Assembly (NCBI GenBank): GCA_030141605.1
Contig: JAQGDQ010000283.1
Span: 75,001 to 139,000 of the forward strand
DNA: 64,000 nt
Source of the DNA: Tubiluchus corallicola
Lineage: Eukaryota; Priapulida; Priapulimorpha; Priapulimorphida; Tubiluchidae
Reading direction: 5' to 3'
The position numbers were made by a program, and so were the translations under genes. Within the stretch, counting starts at the first letter, position 1; each line of letters opens with the position of its first letter. Under the pieces are notes generated by a model. It worked only from the letters and a program-made list of their open reading frames with translations. It was not told the origin of the DNA and ran no database searches. Shown in pieces: positions 54,146 through 64,000 of this stretch.

Positions 54146-56643
54146 GCAAAAAGGCTTCTTTCCGAAAACTGTTTCCCTGCTAATTGCAATCACACTTCAA
54201 GAAAAAAATACCTCCTATCATTAACTAGGCTTAACTAATTATAAAACTTCTAGTTGTGCATGTGATTATGTTCTTGTGCCAGTAGCACCTAAACTTATAT
54301 GGCGCGTGATTTGTATAAGCAACGAGTATTTACGCAAACCATCAAAGACCTATAATTGTTTATTTCAAAATGGCGCGAAATGTTACGTTATTTTGACAAT
54401 TTGTCCATTTTATACATTTGCGAATAAAGCTCCTGCCGTCGTCTGTGAACAGAGTAAGTAAAAGTGAATTTCATACTTTTTGCTAGATTTGGAAAATCAA
54501 CCAAGTCTGCCTAATTGAAACAGTTTAAAAATCAACATTCAAACAATAAATGAATGCTCAACCAAGTTTTTTTATTGAACCAGTACCATTCACTAAAACC
54601 ATTATATATAATAACAGAAACTTATTGCGAATATGTAGTTCCTGATGATTACACAGCTAGTAAGTAATAAACTATTGGATTACGTAATTATGTAATTTAT
54701 TACCAAGCCAACACCAAATAAACAGGCTGAATGAATGGTCAAGTTTAGACTACATGCTACAGTGTTATAGTCCTATAAAAAGCCCGACATTCTAATAATG
54801 TATTTTCATAATGCCATTGTTTGTAGTTCATGAATTAGCAAATGCCACATACAGGAACATTTAAGACAACAAAACTGCTACACAGTAGATAAATATCATA
54901 AAACAAAATGAAATGAATTCTGCAGTAAGCAGTAGAAGCTAGATTCTGGGAATCATTCCGGATATTTATACTTACTTGTAACTGCGAGCCTTGCATATGA
55001 AATCTAGTAAACGATAAAACGAAGTCACGGGTTATTATTTACTGCCTCCAGCCATGAAATAGCATCTGACGAGTGCTCGTAAAACCAAAGTTCATAATCA
55101 GTAATATGTCCAGATATGTTCCCAAATTACCTTTTCGTTGTTCTGCTAATTAATCTAAATTTTCCTGACCAATTGGTCCATACGTTAAACCCACCCTCTT
55201 TCTTCATTTACCAGCTCCCATCTGCAGAGTATGTAGTTACAAGCAAGTATAAAATGTGGAATTAATCCTTCCATTTGTTAACTTCACAGCTTTGCCACAT
55301 TTGAAGTATTTACTGGTCGACTCAGAATGCTTCGTTTTTTCATTACATTCATCTATTGTATAAATGTTGCGTTATATTAAGAATTATTATAGTGTTACCA
55401 AAGGCATCTAGCAGTAATCAGACGTAATCAGAAAAGCGACCAGGACAGCAGCCATTCGCCTGTGGAAACGCTGAAGCAATCGTGCGCGGTCTTCTCTTTG
55501 GACACCTCCAACATGTCGTCAAAAGAACATCGTTTTTAATAAGCTTTCTATACCAGTGTACCAGCTAACTTTTACACTAATTGAACCCGGCCCAGACGTG
55601 ACCAGACCTCTGGACCTTAAGGCCAACTAATTTAAATTTTCTTGCGATTTGCTGTAAAATTGTTTCGAACTGTCAATTAATTTTGCCAGATTAATTTTTT
55701 CTGCTTACCTTCTTGTAATAAACTTAATGCATTTTTATAATAATTTTATAATATTTTTCCAAATAAGTAAGCGTTATACATCTTCCGGATTACAGTTGTG
55801 TAGGCGTTATGCGACTTTCACCAGCAGCACTACAAACTTTTTACATATGATACGCACCTTCTCGAATCCTTGCAATAAGCGTTATGCAAAAATTCAACTT
55901 GACATTTTTATAAGAATTGTAATACTCGGAATTTTAAAAATAAAAGGGCTTTCTTTCGTTTGCGTATTCCATGCTGGTTCGAGGACGAACTACACAGTAA
56001 AGGGTAGAGTTAAGATAGCAAAATGCCATTTATTTTCATGCCTCCAATCTCCATATTTTGACAATTCGATCCATTACAAAGCCATTATATAGCAGCTATA
56101 AGTAGCTTGTATGGAATGGCCTCGTCGGTTCAAATGACTGACGGACAAGTTTGACTAACACGACAACACTTGTTCCGCAGAACTAGCATGGAACACATTA
56201 GATTCTGGCAAGTTTATTTTACAAAAATTCTGTATGTATCGACAACATTACAACATTTAACATCGACAAAATCGTGAACTACTTACGCAACATTTGGCAT
56301 ATATAAAATAAAGGAAGCAATTTTGGATATCAGATATTAAACTCATACTTTTGATAGAACTGCAACAAGTGTACTCTATAGCCACCTATCTAGTACTGCA
56401 AATACTGACAACGACTGTAGCAGCCATTTTATGAATTTACTATTGCCATTATAGACATACCTAAATTGTGATTTTAACACACTCAAGTCGCTGCAGTTGT
56501 TTGCTACCATCGCTGCGATGTCACTATACTACCATACATGTTACAGCAAAAATAGCGTTGTGCATTACAATCATAAAAAACGTTTAAATACAGCTTACGC
56601 ACTTAAATAAAACCGTACTATTAAATAAATTATTATTGAGGAA

Positions 56644-59600
56644 TTATTTATCACCATTATCAGCATCATCGTCACCATCTTTATCATTAGTATCATTATC
56701 GTCGTCATCATCATCATCATTACTATCATTATCATCATAACCATCGTCGTCGTCATCATCATCATCGTCGTCGTCCTCGTCATCAATTGAGATTCCGTTC
56801 AGGATTGATTGTCGTGTCATGCTGTATACTTCATTGTACTTGAGCCGGTCGTAGTACGCAATAGTATCAGTCGGTTTTATTGAGAGTAACTGCAACACAA
56901 ATAACGAGTTTGATTACTAGTCTGGAGAGCAAAGCATTGTGTCGCTCACTTATTGATTATTTTTCTACTTAACTGTCTGTGTATGTAACTTAGAACGTCA
57001 TTTATCATTGCCATGGAATGTATTCTTAATAACAATTTGCTGCGCGTTCAGACTAGCGAGTTTTCTCGCAAAGAGATCTTGTCAAGTAACTCTCAAGTGT
57101 GTCGAGACTAAAGAGCAAAAGTCAACCGAGAGTAACTCGCCGAGGCGTTCACACTAGCTCGCAGGAAATCAATTCGCAGTAACCTTTCGGAGAGTTTATG
57201 ATAACTTGCTGACGAATAACTCGCAAAGCAATTCACCCTTGTAAGTTTCCTGTCAGAGAAAAACTCGCGACAGAAAGCTCGCTAGTTTGAAAACACTGTA
57301 AGAAGTAACTCGATTTTAATCCTAACGAAAATCAGGGGTAGAATACAAGAAGCTGGTTAAGAACTGATTATACGAACATTGAGAACGAGACTGGCGACAT
57401 AGACCTCTTTGCGGAGTTACTTTGCAAGCGAGTAACCCAAAAACCGAAAACACTAATAAACACTCCGGGTCTTTTGATTAAATAAAGTACAAACATATAC
57501 TCAAAAGATGATAACTAATATAGCAATGATATCATATAGAAATATGGTGTAAGCTAGCGCGTTAAACTTACGTCTCCACGAAGCATTGTTCCTGCGTCAT
57601 CCCAGCTGATAATATCCCCATCCTTGTGGTCGCACGTCGTGCAGTGTTCAAGAAGTTTCCTCTCATTCATAATTCCTTCGTACATATTAAAGCCAGTTCC
57701 AAATCCTTTAAAACCCGCATTACGTTGTGTGGAGGGATCAAAGACGCCACCAAGAGATCCAAATACTTCATCATTTGCCACATTTGATAAATCAAGCGGT
57801 CCTTGCCTGGAATCCGTTGGTACGTCCATCTTCATGGTATATCCACCATACTGAAAGTCATTGAATCTTAAGCTGAACATCGTGTAAATCTCAGTGCTTA
57901 TCCAAAAAATTAATGATTCCTTTTCTAAATGTCGGGCAATGCAAGTAATACAGAATTATATCTTCTTCAGCTTTTTCTATTTTTAAAACCACTATATAAA
58001 TTTCATATTGTTAACAGTAATATTTGTAACCTAAAACTAAGATCAGCATGAGTACTGAACAGGGGCTACATAGAAGTTATGATTAATACACACATAGATT
58101 TACTATCTACTTAATACCTTAAGAGTTAACAAAAAATATCATTACAAGTAGCGACAGGATAAATTTATATGTGTATAATTAAAAGCAAAATATCAGTAGC
58201 TAATATTAAAAAAAACAAATGTTAATTTTTTTTTATTGTTCGAATAAAACACAAGTTTGTTAGCTTACAAAAGCTGACGTCATTGTTCTAACAACTGGCC
58301 GTTGTTGTACACCCCATAAATAAATCGCCATTTTACCTTTAGGATCCGCTGATATAATTTTAACTGAAACTTTTTCTTCTAACCTGGCTTAAAACAAGGT
58401 AGTGTACTTAGTCCTGATTTGTTTTAAATTTTCGTTAACGATTTCGGTGATATTTATACGTTAGCTTGTGATCCTGTTAAATTAGCCAAGGAAAAATTTA
58501 ACAGTTTATTATATGCAGATGATATTGTACTCGTTTCCAGTAGTAAAATGATCTACAGATGTGTTTAGAAAAACTCGTTTCTTATTTTGGTAAATGGGCT
58601 CTAACTGGTAATTTAACTTAAACCGAAATAATTATTTTTGACAAGTCAAGCAAAATCCGAAAGCACGATTATCGAAATGAGTCAAAAATACAAACACATT
58701 GGAATTGATTTTTATACATCAAAAATTTCCAGCAATACACTGACATTGAGTAATAAAGGCCGTCTTTGCAACAATAGGAAAACTTTCGCAATATGATATG
58801 CTCGTAGATTTGGCCATCAAAATACATAACTGCACCGTTAGGTCCATTATCACATATGGAACCGATGTTTGGGGCCCTCTAGCTGCTTTCAATACTGAAA
58901 ATTAATTTATTTATGACACTCTCGAAACAGTTCTTGAAAACTTAAAAACGAACGTTTCAGTTAAAATTTTGCAAACAGATGTTACATGTACACTAAAAAA
59001 CTGTGAGAGCAGAAATGGGCATGTACCTTATACATTTGTCTTTGATGTGAATTTAGTTATAAGCTATTGGTTACATATACTGAGAGCACCCAACGATAGT
59101 GTCATTTACAGCGTATATTAGGCTGTAAACAAAATGATAACCAAAATGTGTGCAACTGGGTCTCTTTTGTTAGGAAGATTTTGTATAAACTAGAGTTTCA
59201 ACACATCTGGGAAAATGTAGGCACATTCATTGTTCGTTCATAGATTTGCTCATCGATTAATAAGAAACTACATGATTGATATAAAATTCATGATGATAGC
59301 AGCGATTAGGGGGTAATAAACTCCGAATCTACAGGCTTTCTAACAAACTCCGAATCTAATGGCCTTTTAAAACTGTATGTTGGAAAAATATTTGCATATG
59401 CGTAATAAACCAATTCCTAGCGAACGCACAACCGCGAATGTACTCTAGATTCAGAATATAGTGCGCATAAATTGTATATCAAGAGGTGCAGGTGTCACAA
59501 AACAAAAATACCTGCTCATCAAAATGTGCAGGACAGTGAAGTGGAGAATTAATTTTTTTAGTATGATATGTCCTGCTTATTAAAACGAAAGAAGAGCTTC

Positions 59601-61845
59601 ATTTAAAAATATGTAAAAATGTTTTCTTTTGTTGCAAACATGCCTGTAAGTGAACAGTTTGTCTTTAATAACGGCAATAACCACTAAACAATATGGCGAT
59701 GAGAACTTTAACAATAAATTTCATGTATGAGATCAGCAAAAAAGAGAACAGAAATACGATAACATAATTATGTTTACTACATACTACATTAATAGTTTTT
59801 TTACACTATGACGTGTTCTACTGTAAAAAATATATTTCAGGTTTGACAACTATGTGATAATGTGAGTGGTGCTACCTCTTGTCAAATTAGGCAATTCTAC
59901 CCCGGTTCGTTCAGTCAACATGACAAGAACGAGTTAAGACACCGCGTGGCTTCTGATCTACGCCCAGATTTCAACGTTTAACTAAGAAGAGAATCACTAA
60001 TGAAAATGTTAAAAAGCCATATTGTTGAGATATTTCGCGTGAACTTCGCCCATCGTCAATCAAGATAGTTCCACAACCTATAAAGCAAAAATAAATTCAT
60101 ACAACTTTATTTTTGCTTTATAGCTTATGGATCATTCTTGGCCGATCATAGGCGAAGTTTGCTCGAAACGTGTCAATAAAAAGGATTGTTGTTGTCATTT
60201 TTCTTAATTAAATTAGATTTCTAACAAATCGAAGTTTATTTTAATATTTATTCAAAAACGTATGAATGGTTTTGTTTTAAGATCGCTTTCACGAACAATT
60301 GCAGGTTTATGCGGTATTCATCAAACTTCGTAACTTAAGAACACTTGGTAAATGACTATTAAGAATTTTCGCACAAGCTTAGTTTTTAATGCTTTTTCTT
60401 GCGAATATTATTAAGAACCTAATGATAAATCGGACCTCTGAAATATGAACCACTCCTGTCTTCCTCCCTCGATTCTCTCCCTCCTCTCTCTATCCTTTCA
60501 TTCAACTCCTATCCCTCTCCTCTCCTATCCTTTCATTCTTTGTTAGCTCTTCTTCGCTAGGCTTGAATAAAGTTGTCCAGCTCGACATATGGCCATCAAG
60601 CCTTACCATGGCGGATACTTGGCAGCCGCGTGACTTGATTACAAAGAAAATTCTAAATACTGTTGAAATACTAACCTGTGCACCACAGTCAACATAAGCT
60701 GCGAACGTCAGTTTTCTTCTTTTCAACTTGTAGGTGGAACAAATGTTGTGCCAGTGCCCATCACATAAACCTTCATCTGACTTATTCCATGCGCCAGGTG
60801 GTTCGATGCTCAGTCTGAGTTATAAAATTATTGTAAATATTGTAATATGTCACTAACATTCCAGATTTGCTCATTTTTCTGTGGAGAGAGAAAAAGATGG
60901 AATCATAAAAAACAAGAAAGAGGAGCAGTGAACAGGGCAAAACAGGGGAAATTAACGCAAGGAAGCAGTCAAGAAAATAATGGGAGGACCAGAGAGAGAG
61001 CGGAGAGAGAGACAGAGAGGAGAGAAAGAGAGAGAAAGAGAAGAAGAGGAGAGGAGAACAGAAGAAAAGAGTGGAGAGAGGGGACAGAAAAAAGAAAAAA
61101 AGACAGAAAGGAGACTAAAGGTGGGAGGGCAAGAGATGATGGAAATATTGAAGAAGAGACGGGGAAAAGATAGCCCTCTTCTTTCGACAACTAGATTTTA
61201 TTATTGCTTGCATAAATGGTAGCCAGGTTGAAAAATATTTTAATGAGAGAACCACACCAAACTTCTAGAGTTCTAGTAGTGATTCGAGCGCAACTAGACC
61301 GACTAAATGATTAGATAAATACCTGTATTTATCTAGAGCTGTCTTTCCACAGGCAACGTAATCATACTTGCCAGTTTCATTTTTAAAATAAAAGGCCATC
61401 ATGACGTCACCAACCGAAGAATCTTTTCCTGGTTCGACTGTTGCCTTGTAGCACCTGCGCAAAGGGATAACTGAGTCTTATTAAGAAATCGCTACAATTA
61501 CATACCTTGCAATAAAATATTATTCAGGCATTAGACGTAAGCCACAATGTGGATCAGTCCTCAGTTCCGACATTCCGAGGCTTTCATTGAAACAGCGTCC
61601 TCTGTCTGACATTCACTATTGTTAATCTTGTCAAAAATCCAAAAATCAACAGGTCCTGAGTTTGACCTATACTTTACCCCTATGCAACATCTAAATTTCT
61701 AAGAGTGTTGCAGGGTTGAGAACAGCGACAACAGATAGACAGACAGAGAGAAAGACAGTCACACAAACGCACAGACAGAACGAATTGCGACTATAATCGG
61801 ATTTCGACTTTAAATATTTAAACTTTTTATTGTTGTTTTTATTGC

Positions 61846-61909
<64 letters not shown>

Positions 61910-63690
61910 GCTTTTTCTGTGGTGTTGCTGTTGCAGTCGTCGTCGTCGTTGCTGTTGTTCTTTTTTTCTGTGTTACTGTATCAGGCATCGTTTTAAATAG
62001 GTCAAAAATCTTGAAAGGAGCTTTCAATCCTATAGGCCTGACTTGCCATATTTACAATAATTGTCTTCATTATAATAAGCACATTTTATGTACCACGACT
62101 GGCTTAATATGTACCCACACACAGTGTATCTAGAAAAGCGTCCTCTTTTCTTCAACATGGAGCCAATGAGTTCAACATAAGATTTGCCTCCTCCCATAAA
62201 CCAGATGTCATTCGGCTCGTCGGTTACAAGGCCTAAAATACAGAATTTATGTATTTGCATTTATTGATATTTGCATTTATGTACAAGCATGTAGTTTACG
62301 TTGTGCCTTGGGAAATGTGTCATTTTTTGTAACCCATACACTTTGTAACCCAGGTTCTCAAATCAAAACTTGGCAACTCGTAATCTAGACACTTGCTAAT
62401 TCAAACATTCGGTAAACGTTTTGAACATTTTGAACTACATGAATGTATTTGCAAAAGCCACTTTATAACATGGGTACGGAAAAAGCCTGAAACTTAGGCA
62501 CTTGGTAACCTGGGTATGTGGTAATCTAGAAATTAGTAACTGAACACTTATAATAACTTTCATACTTGATGTCTATGTAAATGTTTTGTAACATGTATTC
62601 TTGTTAACCAAAATCTACATACTTTTAACATGAGCACATATTACCTCAAACTTATAAGAAACTAACAATAAAACCAAGGGGAAGGAATGTATTCTTTTTA
62701 CCTGAAGATTACTGCTAGTATGTACTGGAAATGTTGATTACTTTAATAAAAATAGTATAAAATTCGTTGATATTGTGGGATGTTCATCAAACTGATGCTA
62801 TTCTTGTTATTGATAATTTGAAACTCCGTATAGCACAACTTTTTGAACGTTTAGGTACAAACTCATTATTATCACAACTAGAATGACGTAAAATGTATTT
62901 CGTAGGTTGTAACTAATCTCGCCTCACATAAGAATTTGTAGGTTGAAACATGGCAAATACAGTCGTTTCCATGCGCCCAATATCATAAGAGACAAACCAT
63001 TATTGAACCCTGACCTGTAGATGTCCATTACTAAGTATCCCAGTCACCAAATCAATTATTTTGTTATCAAGTTTCTGGGTTACAAATCTTTAAACTACCA
63101 AATGTCCTAGTTACAAATACCTGAACACATTTACCACGTGTCCAGTGGTGATTTAAGTTATTCAAATATTGCTAAACTACACAAATTTTTTATTGTAGTC
63201 TCCATTCTGTAAGAAGGTCCTGAAAAGGAAGTTAATCCAAATGATTGATTGAAACTTTAACACGAATGTCTACTCGTTATCGTAAAATAAAATGAACATA
63301 ATACAGCGATACCAACCAAAATTTAATTTACCACTCACAAAATGACGATTTTTTTAGTCACACCAAAATTTACCATTACTCTGAAGTCATCAACAGCAAA
63401 TGTTGATTATTACCACAATATCCTGTATGAACATTTCTCTAAAACACGCCGTGATATTTAGTTGAAACCGAAAATCTGCATACTAATAAGTTAACAGGTT
63501 CCACGATAAAATATTAATGTTAATTACCAAAATATATTGCTTAAATTTTTTTACACAAAAAGCATCAAAGACTTTAACTGCAAATAGTTAGTCATAATTA
63601 CTTACTCTCGTTAACATTATTCTCGGACCAAGGCGCAGCAGCTATTAAAACAGGTATCGCTAAGAGAAATGACAATTTCCCGATGTTCAT
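56644..63690 (-). CDS. PTX-A: secreted pentraxin-like protein with Asp-rich C-terminal tail, six exons
   Basis: Coding exons on the minus strand are 63690-63606, 62232-62115, 61454-61323, 60814-60676, 57850-57572 and 56889-56644. They total 999 nt (332 aa) and all phases close. Exon 1 is a signal peptide (MNIGKLSFLLAIPVLIAAA). The pentraxin-like domain (about residues 30-275) has SYVELIGSM, RYTVCGCYKATVEPG (first family cysteine), LCDGHWHNICSTY (second family cysteine), a VDCG strand and NDEVFGSLGGVFD (place of the Ca-binding loop). The FGTGFNMYEGIMNERKL region follows, then DGDIISWDDAGTMLRGD and LLSIKPTDTI, matching the family's final WxxxxxRGxV strand. Residues from about 288 on are almost all Asp, Asn and Gly, encoded by a GAT-type repeat that reads straight to the stop. 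It is likely a secreted recognition protein like other pentraxins; its ligand is unknown. Confidence 0.78.
56650..56785 (-). repeat. GAT-type microsatellite inside the last exon of PTX-A
   Basis: Imperfect GAT/GAC/GAA triplets on the minus strand. They encode about 45 residues rich in Asp, with some Asn, Gly, Ser, Thr and Lys, ending ADNGDK-stop. Because all units are triplets, slippage changes only the length of the acidic tail. Confidence 0.85.
57041..57300. mobile_element. MITE-like element rich in ACTCGC motifs (PTX-A intron 5)
   Basis: The left GCGTTCAGACTAGCGAGTTT matches the reversed right end GTGTTTTCAAACTAGCGAGC. The interior carries at least six copies of AACTCGC or its complement and a second internal GCGTTCACACTAGCTCGC. 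The right boundary could extend towards 57460. The superfamily is uncertain. Confidence 0.5.
58385..59150 (+). mobile_element. Degraded non-LTR RT in PTX-A intron 4
   Basis: In broken frames: GLKQGSVLSPDLF, VNDFGDIYT, then LNSLLYADDIVLVSSS with an intact YADD (about 58496-58545), YFGKWALTGNL and KYKHIGIDFYTSKIS. A tail has ITYGTDVWGPLAAFN (about 58850-58900). These are the LINE RT core and post-RT landmarks. It is in reverse orientation to PTX-A and inactive. Confidence 0.78.
60030..60172. repeat. Long palindrome (about 65-bp arms) in PTX-A intron 4
   Basis: CTATAAAGCAAAAATAAA (60078-60095) and its exact complement (60106-60123) flank a 10-base loop. The arms continue imperfectly outwards to GTGAACTTCGCCCAT on the left against ATAGGCGAAGTTTGCTCG on the right. 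As RNA it would fold into one extended hairpin. Confidence 0.85.
60440..60545. repeat. Pyrimidine-rich tract
   Basis: CCT/CTC-rich sequence with CTATCCTTTCATTC present twice, about 130 bp past the donor of PTX-A exon 4, inside intron 4. Confidence 0.75.
60980..61125. repeat. (GA)n-rich purine tract
   Basis: Interrupted GAGA/GAAAG repeats in PTX-A intron 3. The Arg/Glu-rich frames through it are repeat artefacts. Confidence 0.85.
61841..61960. repeat. (TTG)n microsatellite in PTX-A intron 2
   Basis: About 22 perfect TTG units, then mixed CTG, GTC and TTG triplets. The poly-Gln frame on the minus strand has no splice sites linking it to PTX-A. Confidence 0.9.
62290..63140. repeat. Possible foldback element with arms of degenerate short repeats (PTX-A intron 1)
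   Basis: The left arm (about 62325-62655) is full of units such as CTTTGTAACCCAGG, CACTTGGTAACCTGGGTATG and GGTAATCTAGA. The right arm (about 63015-63120) carries the same units on the opposite strand (TTTGTAACCCAGAAACTTG, GATTTGGTGACTGGGATAC). The arms face each other around about 350 bp. Boundaries and class are uncertain. Confidence 0.4.
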
Positions 63691-64000
63691 TGTTCAGACT
63701 TATTCTGCAAAGATTCCTTCAGTGCGTTAATTCTGAAATAACTGAAGCCAAAAAATTGATAAAATTTGTATACTGTAAAATAAAGATCATGGAACCGTTA
63801 CAAGGAAGCTAAATATAAAAAAGTAGACACGCAAAAAACAAAGTCGCACATTTATTAACACCAGTAGAAATAGGAAAGTGCGAATATTAAGTTAATTGTT
63901 AATAAGGTAATTCACACACATGTGAATCAGACGGTAGCCTGAAGTATGTAATATAGCAATGATAGTTTCAATTACAGTGGAGATAGCTTCGTGACTAAAG
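63691..64000. other. Region upstream of PTX-A
   Basis: Only 310 bases are available. They should contain the PTX-A 5' UTR and proximal promoter. No TATA box or other site could be assigned with confidence. Confidence 0.4.

Larger units (their letters stand above)
52700..56640. other. Intergenic region between PTX-A and PTX-B
   Basis: No gene was recognised in 3.9 kb. It holds a CT-rich microsatellite and a degenerate array at about 53915-54145. A 121-codon plus-strand frame at 55727-56092 has no known motif and contains short GCGTTATRC repeats. Confidence 0.5.

Noticed and set aside
55727-56092. 121-codon plus-strand frame between the two pentraxin-like genes
   Set aside because: AT-rich, starts with low-complexity residues, no known domain, and internal GCGTTATRC repeats explain part of its openness.
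60502-60675. Continuation of the PTX-A exon 4 frame into the following intron
   Set aside because: A good GTTAGT donor at 60675 matches the PTX-B donor at the same place, and the read-through residues do not fit the pentraxin pattern.
60847-61222. Arg/Glu-rich plus-strand frames
   Set aside because: Produced by the GA-rich purine tract; no start context or homology.
61839-62027. Poly-Gln frame on the minus strand
   Set aside because: TTG microsatellite in PTX-A intron 2, not connected to any exon.

Overview
The window reads as AT-rich genomic DNA from an invertebrate animal. Six split protein-coding genes with GT-AG introns were rebuilt by hand, and their exon phases close exactly. They lie among decayed metazoan transposons: L2/CR1-type LINEs, a Penelope-like fragment, a ZBED-type hAT, several MITE-like elements and tRNA-headed SINEs. 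Long simple repeats are common. The phylum cannot be fixed from the sequence alone.

Layout. 1-3.4 kb is intergenic with a compound tetranucleotide repeat and an AAT microsatellite. RPS8 (+, 3453-7870) is intact, with a 5'-truncated L2-type LINE in intron 1. FBXO8 (-, 10861-14565) points towards it. 14.6-23 kb is a transposon cluster separating the divergent FBXO8 and UBE2I genes. UBE2I/UBC9 (+, 22989-26988) carries two MITE-like elements in intron 1 and a third in intron 2. It converges on RNPS1 (-, 29612-35225), whose introns hold a SINE, a foldback element and an 88-bp tandem duplication. 36-42.1 kb is a retroelement graveyard.

43-63.7 kb holds two tandem minus-strand paralogues, PTX-A (56644-63690, 332 aa) and PTX-B (43049-52682, 283 aa). 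Both are recognisable as secreted pentraxin-like proteins (C-reactive protein fold). They share the exon plan of the domain, the two family cysteines and several extra cysteines. PTX-A ends in an Asp-rich tail made by a GAT-type microsatellite inside the last exon. PTX-B has an extra basic exon with an RRKR site before the domain. This pair is the most interesting gene content here.

The four other genes are housekeeping: a 40S ribosomal protein, an F-box/Sec7 protein, the SUMO E2 enzyme and a splicing/exon-junction factor. Nothing suggests an operon. The non-coding part is rich in unannotated structure: a hairpin shared by the 3' ends of three LINE copies, a hAT with its 8-bp target duplication still visible, a perfect-TIR TA-flanked element, two SINE families, a palindromic element of about 145 bp and several minisatellites.
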